DNA of 64,000 nt, taken from positions 1 through 64,000 of the forward strand of contig JAPOZO010000084.1 in assembly GCA_026706025.1 (NCBI GenBank), given 5' to 3'. This document shows positions 53,401-61,549 of this stretch, one piece after another. The notes under the pieces were generated by a model. The model did no database searches and had not been told where the DNA came from. It saw only the letters and a program-made list of their open reading frames with translations. The position numbers were made by a program, and so were the translations under genes. The stretch comes from Candidatus Poribacteria bacterium (GTDB lineage Bacteria > Poribacteria > WGA-4E > WGA-3G). Every line of letters starts with the position of its first letter. Within the stretch, counting starts at the first letter, position 1.

Positions 53401-54045
53401 GAGGCTTTGATGTGCCTGTAGACTGAACCGTCCAGCGTTCTTGGTGGGAATTATATCGCTGACGACCAAACGAAGGCTCTGGATAACATTGGCTGCATCT
53501 CGCTCACCGAGCAGAAACTCTGGATGGATGTCTGCGGCTTGAGACATGTTTACCAGCAGCGTATCACCGACTTGGACATTCAGTTCGTTTCCAAGTGCCT
53601 CATTAATGACAATAGGGTTGAAGGGTTGCTCAGGTGCTTTGTTGAGATTCAGGGCGGTATCCTCTTGCCAAAATGTGAAGAAATCGTCTGTTACCCCGGC
53701 GATGTTAACCTTTGATGCCCGTGCCTGTGTCTGTGGTGCGACGATTGTGCCGTTTAGCAGAATTGCTGGCACTTTATTTTCCCGCTGCAAGAGATCGGGT
53801 TGAAAAAAATGGTCTGCGAGGAGGGCGTGTTGGATGGTGCCGAGCCGTTCTGTTGTGAGACTTCGTAGGCTGCCACGCACAGAATCACCCACGATTAAAG
53901 CACCTGCGAGTACACCCGTCGCTACAGCGGTGCAAAGTGCGACGGTAAGATGTATCTGCCAAAAGTGTTTAAGGGAATTCCAAGAGAATTTGCGCATTCT
54001 GTTTTTAGGTGTGTTAGGTGTCTCTTTCGAGCGTGCATCTGCCAT
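50467..54045 (-). CDS. Large FtsX/MacB-family ABC permease with periplasmic coiled coil
   Basis: The 1192-residue membrane protein has an N-terminal transmembrane helix ([21 protein letters not shown]), a long extracytoplasmic region and FtsX-type multi-span blocks near residues 600-740 and at the C-terminus ([26 protein letters not shown]). A coiled coil ([20 protein letters not shown]) lies in the extracytoplasmic domain near residues 355-415. Length exceeds the usual 400-650 of MacB/LolE permeases, as in Planctomycetes-type versions with duplicated FtsX domains. It overlaps the ATPase gene upstream by 32 bases, so the two form one exporter. The start could be the later ATG at 53997. Confidence 0.85.
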   Translation of the reverse strand: [1192 protein letters not shown]

Positions 54046-54703
54046 CTACGAGCTGTAGGTGTTGCTCAAAACGTGAAGCCAGCGCGAGGTTGTGTGTGAC
54101 AACTATCATAATATTTTTTTCAGCGTTGTGCAACTCAAAAAGCAGATCGGCGACAGTATCGGTAGTAGCAGTGTCCAAGTTGCCCGTCGGTTCATCACAG
54201 AGGAGAATATCGGGTTGGTTGATGAGTGCGCGTGCGATAGCGACGCGCTGGCGTTCGCCGCCTGACAGTTGCCCCGGTCGGTGCGTTTGCCGGTCTGTTA
54301 GCCCAACCCGTCTGAGCAATTGATGTGCGCGTTGCGTTGCACCGGGATCCTGTTTAAAGGCGAGTGAAGGGATCAGAACATTTTCGAGTACGGAATATTG
54401 TGGCAGCAGATGGTGATCTTGAAACACAAATCCAATAACCCTATTTCGATACTGTGCAAGTTCAGGTTCAGAGAGGGTAAATGGGTTTGTGTTGTTAATT
54501 TTGACCTGTCCAGCCGAGGGTTCTTCTAAGGTGCCGATGATGTGTAGCAGTGTACTTTTGCCTGAGCCAGAGGGACCCGTAATAGCGACGGACGTTCCAT
54601 CTGTAAGATTAAATGAGATATTCCGTAGGACTCCGACCGTTCCGAAGTCTTTAGATACGTTGGCTATTTTAATCGAGGCAGTAGCAGCGCGAGATTGTTC
54701 CAT
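54014..54703 (-). CDS. ABC ATP-binding subunit, LolD/MacB type
   Basis: The 229-residue ATPase has Walker A GPSGSGKST, the signature LSGGERQRVAIARAL and Walker B ILLCDEPTGNLD, with the H-loop in VVTHNLALASR. The length and the VLIPSLA and QDHHLLPQYSVLENV phrases match the LolCDE/MacB group that drives lipoprotein or peptide export. It is translationally coupled to the large permease downstream. Confidence 0.93.
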   Translation of the reverse strand: MEQSRAATASIKIANVSKDFGTVGVLRNISFNLTDGTSVAITGPSGSGKSTLLHIIGTLEEPSAGQVKINNTNPFTLSEPELAQYRNRVIGFVFQDHHLLPQYSVLENVLIPSLAFKQDPGATQRAHQLLRRVGLTDRQTHRPGQLSGGERQRVAIARALINQPDILLCDEPTGNLDTATTDTVADLLFELHNAEKNIMIVVTHNLALASRFEQHLQLVDGRCTLERDT

Positions 54704-54804
54704 GGATTTTGTGGTTTCTCAGTAGTGTGGGCAGGCACAAGACTTAAAGGAAACGCCCAAGCAAAACACCCTACAATCGTCTTTTTTCCAGCGAAAGATG
54801 CGTG

Positions 54805-55221
54805 TTATGGCGAGGCATGTATCTGGTCTGCAATAAAATCAGGGATAGGAATAGCACGCAGTTTCTCACCGGGGTTCGTTATGCAACAGACCGTCGTGAG
54901 TTGCCCACGTGCGACATCTTCTCCCTGATGCGTAAAGTGAAATTGATATGTGAGCGACTTTGTTCCTTTTTTCGAGACCCAGAGGCAGATATCCACTTCA
55001 TCTTCAAACCGAAGTGGACTTAGATATTCACACGAAGCCGCGAGTCGGGGCCATCCGATTTTATTTCCGTCCCATTCGGTTGCGACACTCGTACCTAAAC
55101 TCCGAAGAAATTCGTGTTCCGCGGATTCCATAAAGACAAAAAATCGCGTGAAATGGACGATCCCCGCCATATCGGTATCGGCGAACTCAATTTTACGTTT
55201 GGTTTGGTACGCAGTGCGCAT
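54805..55221 (-). CDS. YbgC/4-hydroxybenzoyl-CoA thioesterase-type hot-dog protein
   Basis: The 138-residue protein starts KRKIEFADTDMAGIVHFTRFFVFMES, matching the catalytic aspartate motif (DxxGxVxxxxY/F) of acyl-CoA thioesterases. The hot-dog core continues with EYLSPLRFEDEVDICLWV. It probably hydrolyses short or aromatic acyl-CoA thioesters; YbgC homologs often sit near tol-pal genes, which are not seen here. AGGA precedes the ATG. Confidence 0.85.
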   Translation of the reverse strand: MRTAYQTKRKIEFADTDMAGIVHFTRFFVFMESAEHEFLRSLGTSVATEWDGNKIGWPRLAASCEYLSPLRFEDEVDICLWVSKKGTKSLTYQFHFTHQGEDVARGQLTTVCCITNPGEKLRAIPIPDFIADQIHASP

Positions 55222-55242
55222 ATTTCCTAATAGTCATCAACT

Positions 55243-55292
55243 ATCATACTTCGCAGTGAGAACAGTTATCATACTTCGTAATGAGAATAGTT
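55243..55292. repeat. Two tandem 25-bp direct repeats
   Basis: Positions 55243-55267 and 55268-55292 are direct copies with three mismatches (unit begins ATCATACTTCG and ends AGTT), placed in the spacer upstream of the thioesterase gene. They could be an operator or a slipped duplication. Confidence 0.55.
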
Positions 55293-55399
55293 AAAGAGAT
55301 TGCTGTTGCTTGACCAGTAATCTCAACTGCTACAAGACCCCTCTTAACTGAAAACTGAAAGCTGATAACTATTCCCTCTGAAAACTGACAACCATTCCC

Positions 55400-56806
55400 C
55401 TACATTTTTGGATAGTCCGGTACATTTTCGTAGCGTTTCCATGTCTCTGCATAAATTCGCCAGTGCCCGTCGGTCGGATCTACCATCAAATTCAGTTTTT
55501 TCGTGCCAATATCGGAGTAAGCAGGACGGGTGCCACTTGCGGGAGTGCCTGTAAATTTTTGCAAGAACGTTACATCTGCTACTGCCCGATCACCGTTAAT
55601 TTGCAAATTAGAGATACCAACCTGGATGTCCCCGTAAAGATTATTCAGTCTTCTCATCTTGGAACGGAGTTCATTTTTCTTAAGGTAGACCTCAGTTTCT
55701 ACACCGCCACGTATAGTGACACGCGTGATCAAGGCACTGTCTGAATAGACAGACATGTAAGTCTCCAAGTCCTTCCCTTCCCAAGCCTCTTGCCATTTCC
55801 CAAGGATTTGCCTCACTTTAAGATGCGTATCAATCGGTGCATTTCCATCGAAAGTTCCACCGGACTCTTCGCCAGAAACTGTGTTAACTTCCACTTGTTC
55901 AGCCCGCGCGAGCGCGATGGCACCGGATATCTCACCGATCTGATCGTTAATGAGTTTCCATTGTCGTCTGAAGAACCCCTTTTTCTCGATAGTGAGTGTG
56001 CGATTGTGAGTTTCAATGATTTCCTCACCATTTTGCAAAGTTACGCGAATGCCGTCAACAACATAGCGATTTCTCTGGGTTGGCACAGCACTGTAGGTAG
56101 CATATTGGATTTCAACGATGTGGGTTTGCGACATTAACTCCGTCGCGCGGCGGAAACTTGCTGCCCGTTTTTTTCGGGCGGACTTATCCCACAAATCGGT
56201 GTACTTCTGTACATCCTGCGCTTCCAATGCGCTCTTCCAAGCGATAACTGTCGGGGCTACCGGGCTATTGGAGTTATTGATAAGATTTGGTTGTGGTGTG
56301 GACTCCGGTGCTACCGTCGCGACAATTCCTTCACCGGCGACTTCATCTTGAATAATTTTCCACCGTTGTTGGATAATCCCTTTCTTTTCAATAACAAGAT
56401 TTCGCAACTGCTGTGTCGGACCATTTGGAAGGTGAACCGTCACAGGGATCCCCTCAATGCGATAGCGATTCGGGAATCGCGGGACTCGGTAGGGTTGCCC
56501 GCTCCCTTCAAGATTAACTTCAAAGTTGATGTTATCTCTTAGTAGTCTTGCTGTATTTTGATAGCCTCTATCAGGGCGCTGGCGTTCACTTTTTACCCAG
56601 AGGGATTCATACTTTTTGGCATCGCTGGATTCGAGCGCACTTTTCCATTTCGCCAGAAAGGCGGTAGGCGTTTCACTCGAACTCATGAATATCACGAGGA
56701 ATAGGACAAAAGCGATAACGATTGCCGCAATAGCCCCTCCCCATATAAGGTTCCGGGATATAGTGGTTTTCTTAGGACTGTCTTGTCTGTTCTGTACGTC
56801 GTTCAC
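55400..56806 (-). CDS. Membrane-anchored protein with repeated NTF2/SnoaL-like domains
   Basis: GTG at 56806 follows AGGGAGG. The 468-residue protein has an N-terminal transmembrane helix (residues 19-43) and then three related domains of about 120 residues. The first two share ...WKSALE(S/A)xDxxKYxxLWxKSxR and end KKG..QRWKLI.D. The third is ILGKWQEAWEGKDLETYMSVYS...WRIYAETWKRYENVPDYPKM. These resemble NTF2-like/Cds6-type folds. They are extracytoplasmic and possibly cell-wall-associated; no enzymatic residues were identified. The next gene has the same C-terminal domain. Confidence 0.72.
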   Translation of the reverse strand: MNDVQNRQDSPKKTTISRNLIWGGAIAAIVIAFVLFLVIFMSSSETPTAFLAKWKSALESSDAKKYESLWVKSERQRPDRGYQNTARLLRDNINFEVNLEGSGQPYRVPRFPNRYRIEGIPVTVHLPNGPTQQLRNLVIEKKGIIQQRWKIIQDEVAGEGIVATVAPESTPQPNLINNSNSPVAPTVIAWKSALEAQDVQKYTDLWDKSARKKRAASFRRATELMSQTHIVEIQYATYSAVPTQRNRYVVDGIRVTLQNGEEIIETHNRTLTIEKKGFFRRQWKLINDQIGEISGAIALARAEQVEVNTVSGEESGGTFDGNAPIDTHLKVRQILGKWQEAWEGKDLETYMSVYSDSALITRVTIRGGVETEVYLKKNELRSKMRRLNNLYGDIQVGISNLQINGDRAVADVTFLQKFTGTPASGTRPAYSDIGTKKLNLMVDPTDGHWRIYAETWKRYENVPDYPKM

Positions 56807-56826
56807 AATCTAACCTCCCTCGTAGT

Positions 56827-58155
56827 TTAAAAGTCTGGCACATTCTCAAAAATCTTCCAGATTTCATGGTGGATTTTCCAACCGTTCCCGACCTGATGCA
56901 TCCAAACTTCGCGAATCCAAATATTATAGAGTGCAGTAGCATTCTCGTCAGCTGCAGGGGTAACTAACCGACTCATTTGTTGGACACTGATAATGCTTTC
57001 ACTTTCGACTTCGGTGTCGGTTTTGACGTTCCGCCAAGTGTGTTCGTTCATCTGACGAAGATTCGATTCCAGCTGCTGTCTGTCAATTTTACTTCGATCT
57101 TCTTTACTCTCGTGAATCACCACTTTATCAACGACGATGTTATGTTCATAATAGGCGAGATGCACATTGAGGTTTTGGCGCTGCCATGCCGCTTCCCAAT
57201 TACTAAGTGCGGCTTTGCCTGCGGCTATCTGCTCTGTAGAGAGCGAGGTGCGCCCGGTCTTCGCGGGAGAAAGTGGCGGTTTACTGGCTTCATAAGCACG
57301 TGATGCTTGCGCCTGTTGTGCAAGAAAATCTGCATGTTTTGCGGCGATACCCTGCTGACCCGCCTCTGCAAGTTTTTTGGTATAGATTTCAGCCTGTTCG
57401 CGTATCTGCTTTCTGAGGGATTCTGCCTCAGCGATAGCGGCGCGCTTTTGATAACCCTCTTCTTTAACTACCTTGTCGGCAATATCGAGTCTACGGCGGA
57501 GTGCCGAAATTTCCTTGCCATAGTTGCGGATTTCAGTCTCTGCCCGCTTGCCGCTCGTCTGCATTTCCTCCAAAGTTTTGATGAGTTCAGCAACCTGTTT
57601 TCCATAGTTTTCCCGTGTAACGCTCAGTTCACGGTTCTTTTGCTGAAGGTCGCGAACCCTTCGGCTCAACTGCTCTTCCTCATCGCGAGCCGCCTGCATT
57701 TCGGACTCGACGCGTGCGAGTTCTGTTTCCTTCTTGCCGAGTCTCTGACGGAGTTCCACCGTCCCTGCCTCTTTTTCAAGGATCGTGGCATTCAATTTGG
57801 AGTTTTTGTTAACGTTAATGGCATGCCTGTGTGCAAGTCTGGCATCAGCGGTGGCTTGGTATGCGAGTCGGAGTGCGTCGTTGCCTTTCTTTTCCGTGAG
57901 TGCTGTTTTTGCAGCTTCAAGGTTGGATGTAGCGGCTCGAAAGGCATCGGGGGCAAGTGATGCCGCATCAACGTCCCGTGCGGCTGTGATAGCTGCTTCT
58001 GCATCCGCGATCGCCGTGTCAACTACAGATGACTCAATTTTTCCGAGTTTTCCACCACAACCTGCTAAAGCCAAAGAGACGAGAAGCATCGCGACAATCA
58101 AAATCCTAAGCAATGCGAAGTTATACTTCCGCGGTAAAGCAATGAACTGTTTCAT
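56827..58155 (-). CDS. Coiled-coil lipoprotein with C-terminal NTF2-like domain
   Basis: AAGGAG precedes the ATG. The 442-residue protein has a lipoprotein signal (VAMLLVSLALAGC). A DUF4398-like helical segment follows (residues 40-115: AIADAEAAITAARDVDAASL). Then comes a long coiled coil (130-300), and a C-terminal NTF2-like domain (ALSNWEAAWQRQNLNVHLAYY...WKIHHEIWKIFENVPDF) related to the last domain of the adjacent gene. With the 20-base gap, the two genes are probably one operon and their products may form an envelope complex. Confidence 0.75.
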   Translation of the reverse strand: MKQFIALPRKYNFALLRILIVAMLLVSLALAGCGGKLGKIESSVVDTAIADAEAAITAARDVDAASLAPDAFRAATSNLEAAKTALTEKKGNDALRLAYQATADARLAHRHAINVNKNSKLNATILEKEAGTVELRQRLGKKETELARVESEMQAARDEEEQLSRRVRDLQQKNRELSVTRENYGKQVAELIKTLEEMQTSGKRAETEIRNYGKEISALRRRLDIADKVVKEEGYQKRAAIAEAESLRKQIREQAEIYTKKLAEAGQQGIAAKHADFLAQQAQASRAYEASKPPLSPAKTGRTSLSTEQIAAGKAALSNWEAAWQRQNLNVHLAYYEHNIVVDKVVIHESKEDRSKIDRQQLESNLRQMNEHTWRNVKTDTEVESESIISVQQMSRLVTPAADENATALYNIWIREVWMHQVGNGWKIHHEIWKIFENVPDF

Positions 58156-58306
58156 TTTTTAACTCCTTCTAATTCTGTTTTATTATTCTGTTCGGTTTAA
58201 TTTCCAGTTTTTTTACGACAATATCCAGCACCTCAGTCAATAAGTTGCCCTCGTGAAACCTATAGGTTTGGCTACCGTACGTCACAAGCCCCGATTTAAT
58301 CGCGGG

Positions 58307-59404
58307 TTATTGACACATGGACAAAGCAAGCACATGGGGTTGGGTCGTAGTCGTCTTCATCTGCAAGAGTGTATCCTTGATTGTAGATGCCCTTGCTTTT
58401 CCGACCCCATCAATTGCTTGGAGTTCACCAATAGCGGCGGTGTAAATTCTATCCAACGTTTTGAATTCGTGAACAATGTTCTCAACAATATTGAAAGGGA
58501 TACGCGGCACCTGTCTCAGCATTCGATATCCGCGCGGCTCAAGGACTTCAAAGGTATTCCGAATATCTCGGGGATACCCTAAAGCCTCACTAATATTACT
58601 CTGATGTGCAAGACTGTTGGCATCAAGCCCTATAATTTTCTCGACGGCTTCGGATTCATCGCGCAGACTTTCATGATAATAATCTTTAGTAATCAGAAGC
58701 CCGCTGTCAATTTCAGTTGTGAGCTCTGGGATGTGCTGAATAGATTCTGCTTGTGTGCCTAACTCTATTCTGTATAGGTTCAATTCCTGTTCAGCACGGC
58801 GAACCCTTTCACAGAGTTGGATCGCCGTGACAACATTCGCTAACGTGACGTTCCCACTTAACTCTGCCCAATTCAGCATAGCGACGGCATCTTGCATGGC
58901 TTTGACGTACTGGGTCAGTGCGAGCATGGTCTGATTCGCGCCTGAGAGTAGAACCGGACGTTCCCGGAAGATATAATGTTGGTCCTTGAGAAATAAGGTG
59001 AGCGTATTCCGACTCTGTGATACAGCAAGAACGATGTGTTCTGTCTGTTTAGCAAATTTATCTGCCGATCGGTGGCGGAGCCCGGTTTCACTGGACGGGA
59101 TAGATGGGTCTACCCTTAACGTCACATTGGCGCGAACGATCCGTTTCATATCCTCGGAAAGGATAATCGCCCCATCCATTTTTGATAATTGATACAGACG
59201 CGCCGATGTATATTGGCAATTGATCCGAAAGCCGCCTTCTGTCAAATCTAAGATTTCCGGTGTATCACCAATGACAATAAGTCCACCCGTCTTACCCTGG
59301 ATGATATAATCAATACCCTCTCTCAGATGGGTCCCTGGTGACAGCAACTTCAAGGTTGCCAAAAGTTCACGTGTCTTATGATTTTCTGTAGAGATGCTCC
59401 GCAC
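58307..59404 (-). CDS. disA: DNA-integrity-scanning diadenylate cyclase
   Basis: Makes cyclic di-AMP from ATP and scans DNA. The GTG at 59404 was chosen because GGAGG lies eight bases upstream and because it puts the catalytic motifs near the positions known in the family: DGA at 77-79 and RHR at 110-112. The 365-residue protein has the DAC domain, a helical linker and a C-terminal helix-hairpin-helix (LQAIDGVGKARASTIKDTL) for branched DNA. Its own promoter lies at 59425-59453. Confidence 0.93.
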   Translation of the reverse strand: MRSISTENHKTRELLATLKLLSPGTHLREGIDYIIQGKTGGLIVIGDTPEILDLTEGGFRINCQYTSARLYQLSKMDGAIILSEDMKRIVRANVTLRVDPSIPSSETGLRHRSADKFAKQTEHIVLAVSQSRNTLTLFLKDQHYIFRERPVLLSGANQTMLALTQYVKAMQDAVAMLNWAELSGNVTLANVVTAIQLCERVRRAEQELNLYRIELGTQAESIQHIPELTTEIDSGLLITKDYYHESLRDESEAVEKIIGLDANSLAHQSNISEALGYPRDIRNTFEVLEPRGYRMLRQVPRIPFNIVENIVHEFKTLDRIYTAAIGELQAIDGVGKARASTIKDTLLQMKTTTTQPHVLALSMCQ

Positions 59405-59424
59405 TGCAACCACCTCCAATTATT

Positions 59425-59453
59425 AGGATACCATGTCTAAACTGCGGTGTCAA
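59425..59453 (-). promoter_or_regulatory. Sigma70 promoter of disA
   Basis: On the minus strand TTGACA (59453-59448), exactly 17 bases, then TATCCT (59430-59425). It is 21 bases before the GTG start, giving a short leader. Confidence 0.6.
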
Positions 59454-59556
59454 GGTTGAATTTAGTTATCAATTATCAGTTGTCAGTTTGAGTTCTGTAG
59501 GATTTATTTGCTTGGGTGTTTTTTGAGTATGTTTATAGAATGTCTTCAAATTTTGT

Positions 59557-59585
59557 TTGACTTCACGTGCAAATCAGTGTATAAT
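59557..59585 (+). promoter_or_regulatory. Consensus sigma70 promoter of the cyclophilin gene
   Basis: TTGACT at 59557-59562, exactly 17 bases, then TATAAT at 59580-59585. The coding start is at 59740, so the transcript has a leader of about 150 bases that includes an inverted-repeat element. Confidence 0.75.
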
Positions 59586-59667
59586 GTCTATCAACTTGTA
59601 TTTCGCCGAGAATACTATATCCATATAAGGACTCTCGCCGAAGATTTTCGATACAATTTCATTAAAT

Positions 59668-59716
59668 AAGATTTACGCCCCAATCTCTTGAACAGAACCG
59701 ATGTTGCGTAAGTCTT
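59668..59716. repeat. 49-bp inverted-repeat element with AAGAyTTACGC ends
   Basis: AAGATTTACGC at 59668-59678 faces GCGTAAGTCTT at 59706-59716 (ten of eleven pair). The ends match the elements at 31413 and 33882. Lying in the leader of the cyclophilin gene, it can form a hairpin in the mRNA. Confidence 0.5.
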
Positions 59717-59739
59717 GATAAAAAACAGAAAAGGAATTC

Positions 59740-60303
59740 GTGAAAATTCGCGGTTTTCACAACGCAATCATGCGATTAAGTTTAGTAGGTGCATTTTTGG
59801 CGACAGTTATTTCATGCGACAACGAACAATTGCCTAATGTAACGATAGAAACAGAAAAAGGCAACATTATAATAGAACTTTACCCTGAAGCTGCCCCCAC
59901 CACGGTAGCGAATTTTGCGCAGCTAATTGAGAACGGATTTTACGACGGCGTGACTTTCCACCGCTATGTACCGGGTTTTGTCATTCAAGGGGGTGACCCC
60001 GACGGTACCGGCAGCGGCGGACCGGGATGGACAATCCGAGGCGAATTTCAAGACCCTGATCTTCGCGACAAAATGCCGCCACACGATAAAGGGGTCGTAG
60101 CCATGGCGCGCACACAGAACCCCGATTCAGCCGGAAGTCAGTTTTATATCTGCCTCACATCTGATCAGAGAAGCGTTGGACATTTAGATGGGAACTATAC
60201 CACGTTCGGGAAAGTTATAGAAGGAATAGATGTCGTTGAAGCACTTCGCGAACGTGATGTCATGAAAAAAGTGACGATTGAAAATTATACACCCGCACCC
60301 TAA
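59740..60303 (+). CDS. Cyclophilin-type peptidyl-prolyl isomerase lipoprotein
   Basis: GTG at 59740 follows AAGGAATTC. The 187-residue protein has a lipoprotein signal ending VISC26. The cyclophilin domain shows VTIETEKGNIIIELYPEAAPTTVANF, GVTFHRYVPGFVIQGGDPDGTG, GVVAMARTQNPDSAGSQFYI and TTFGKVIEG. The active-site arginine (FHRY) and the QGGD and SQF blocks are intact. It assists proline isomerisation during folding of exported proteins. Confidence 0.93.
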   Translation: MKIRGFHNAIMRLSLVGAFLATVISCDNEQLPNVTIETEKGNIIIELYPEAAPTTVANFAQLIENGFYDGVTFHRYVPGFVIQGGDPDGTGSGGPGWTIRGEFQDPDLRDKMPPHDKGVVAMARTQNPDSAGSQFYICLTSDQRSVGHLDGNYTTFGKVIEGIDVVEALRERDVMKKVTIENYTPAP

Positions 60304-60402
60304 TTCCGCATCCTATAGCTGCAGCGCGAAGTATCGCTTATTGCATTACGCTTACAAAGAGACAGACGTAGCAACGGAATTTGGAAAGGAAGGACACACT
60401 AT

Positions 60403-61458
60403 ATGGAAGAATGGAAACGTCTCGTTAGGGATACTGTCAACACACCCGAAAAACTTGCCGCCGCATTCGATGTTGATTTAGAGGAGATGCGGCGGATTCA
60501 CAAAGAATTCCCGATCCGCATTAATCCGTATTATCTCAGTCTTATAGAAGAGCCGGGTGACCCGATTTGGAAACAGGTCGTTCCTGATCCAAGGGAATTG
60601 ATGAGCACAGGCGTAGAGGATCCGCTCCACGAAGAAGACGATAGCGAGGTGCCGAACGTCACACACCGCTATCCAGACCGAGCACTCTTCTATGTTAACT
60701 ATATGTGCCCTATCTATTGCCGTTTCTGTACCCGCAAACGGAAGGTCGGTGACCCGCACTCGATTTCTGAGAATAACGTCGAAAGGGGGCTCGCTTATAT
60801 TCAGGAACACCCAGAAATTCGCGATGTTATCATCTCCGGTGGCGACCCACTTATGCTGACGGATAAGAAAATTGATATGGTTGTCGGTGGATTACGCGCG
60901 ATAGAACACTTGGAAATTATTCGGATCGGATCGCGTGTCCCCGTGACGCTCCCGCAACGGATCACACCTGAGCTGTGTGCGATTCTGAAGCAGTATCATC
61001 CATTTTATATTAACACGCACTTCAACCACCCCCGCGAAATTACACCTGAGACGGAGAAGGCGTGCGGCATGCTGGCAGATGCTGGCATACCTATGGGTAA
61101 CCAGACGGTGCTTCTTAAAGGCGTGAATGACGACCCGGCTGTGATGGTGGAACTCATGAAAGGGTTGCTGCGGATCCGGGTCAAGCCGTACTATATCTAT
61201 CAAGCCGATCTTATTGTTGGGACGGATCATTTCCGGACGGCGGTGAAGACGGGTTTAGATATTGTTGCGGCATTGCGTGGGCATATATCCGGACTCGGTG
61301 TGCCGCATTATGTTGTCGATGCACCCGGTGGTGGTGGCAAAATTGCGTTGATTCCTGATCCTATTGTGGCTTTCGATGACGAAGAAATCCAACTTCGGAA
61401 CTACGAAGGCAACGTCTATAGTTATCCAAGCACGCCGTTCTTTGATGAGGATTGGTAG
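60403..61458 (+). CDS. KamA-family radical SAM protein (lysine 2,3-aminomutase or EpmB-like)
   Basis: The 351-residue protein has the radical SAM cluster C102-x3-C106-x2-C109 (CPIYCRFC) and the PLP-binding lysine in PGGGGKIALIP. ISGGDPLML and GSRVPVTLPQRIT complete the family pattern. Typical clostridial lysine 2,3-aminomutase is about 415 residues, and EpmB about 340, so length alone favours a shorter subgroup; specificity (alpha- to beta-lysine for osmolyte, or EF-P lysine) stays open. AAGGAAGGA precedes the ATG. It is 100 bases after the cyclophilin gene and may be co-transcribed. Confidence 0.9.
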   Translation: MEEWKRLVRDTVNTPEKLAAAFDVDLEEMRRIHKEFPIRINPYYLSLIEEPGDPIWKQVVPDPRELMSTGVEDPLHEEDDSEVPNVTHRYPDRALFYVNYMCPIYCRFCTRKRKVGDPHSISENNVERGLAYIQEHPEIRDVIISGGDPLMLTDKKIDMVVGGLRAIEHLEIIRIGSRVPVTLPQRITPELCAILKQYHPFYINTHFNHPREITPETEKACGMLADAGIPMGNQTVLLKGVNDDPAVMVELMKGLLRIRVKPYYIYQADLIVGTDHFRTAVKTGLDIVAALRGHISGLGVPHYVVDAPGGGGKIALIPDPIVAFDDEEIQLRNYEGNVYSYPSTPFFDEDW

Positions 61459-61549
61459 CGAATTTTGTTTATTTTTCCGCAGATGTTTCACAACGCAGGT
61501 CTGCCACCGGTCTATCAGAAAATCTTATTCTTAACAGAGGTTGTTTTTT

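Larger units (their letters stand above)
59405..59739. other. Divergent spacer between disA and the cyclophilin gene
   Basis: The 335 bases hold the disA promoter (59425-59453), a TATCAGTTGTCAG string near 59474, the cyclophilin promoter (59557-59585) and the inverted-repeat element at 59668-59716. No gene was seen. Confidence 0.6.

Noticed and set aside
57307-57960. A 217-codon plus-strand frame rich in Phe, Leu and Cys
   Set aside because: Antisense to the coiled-coil lipoprotein; the composition follows from the reverse complement of charged coiled-coil codons.
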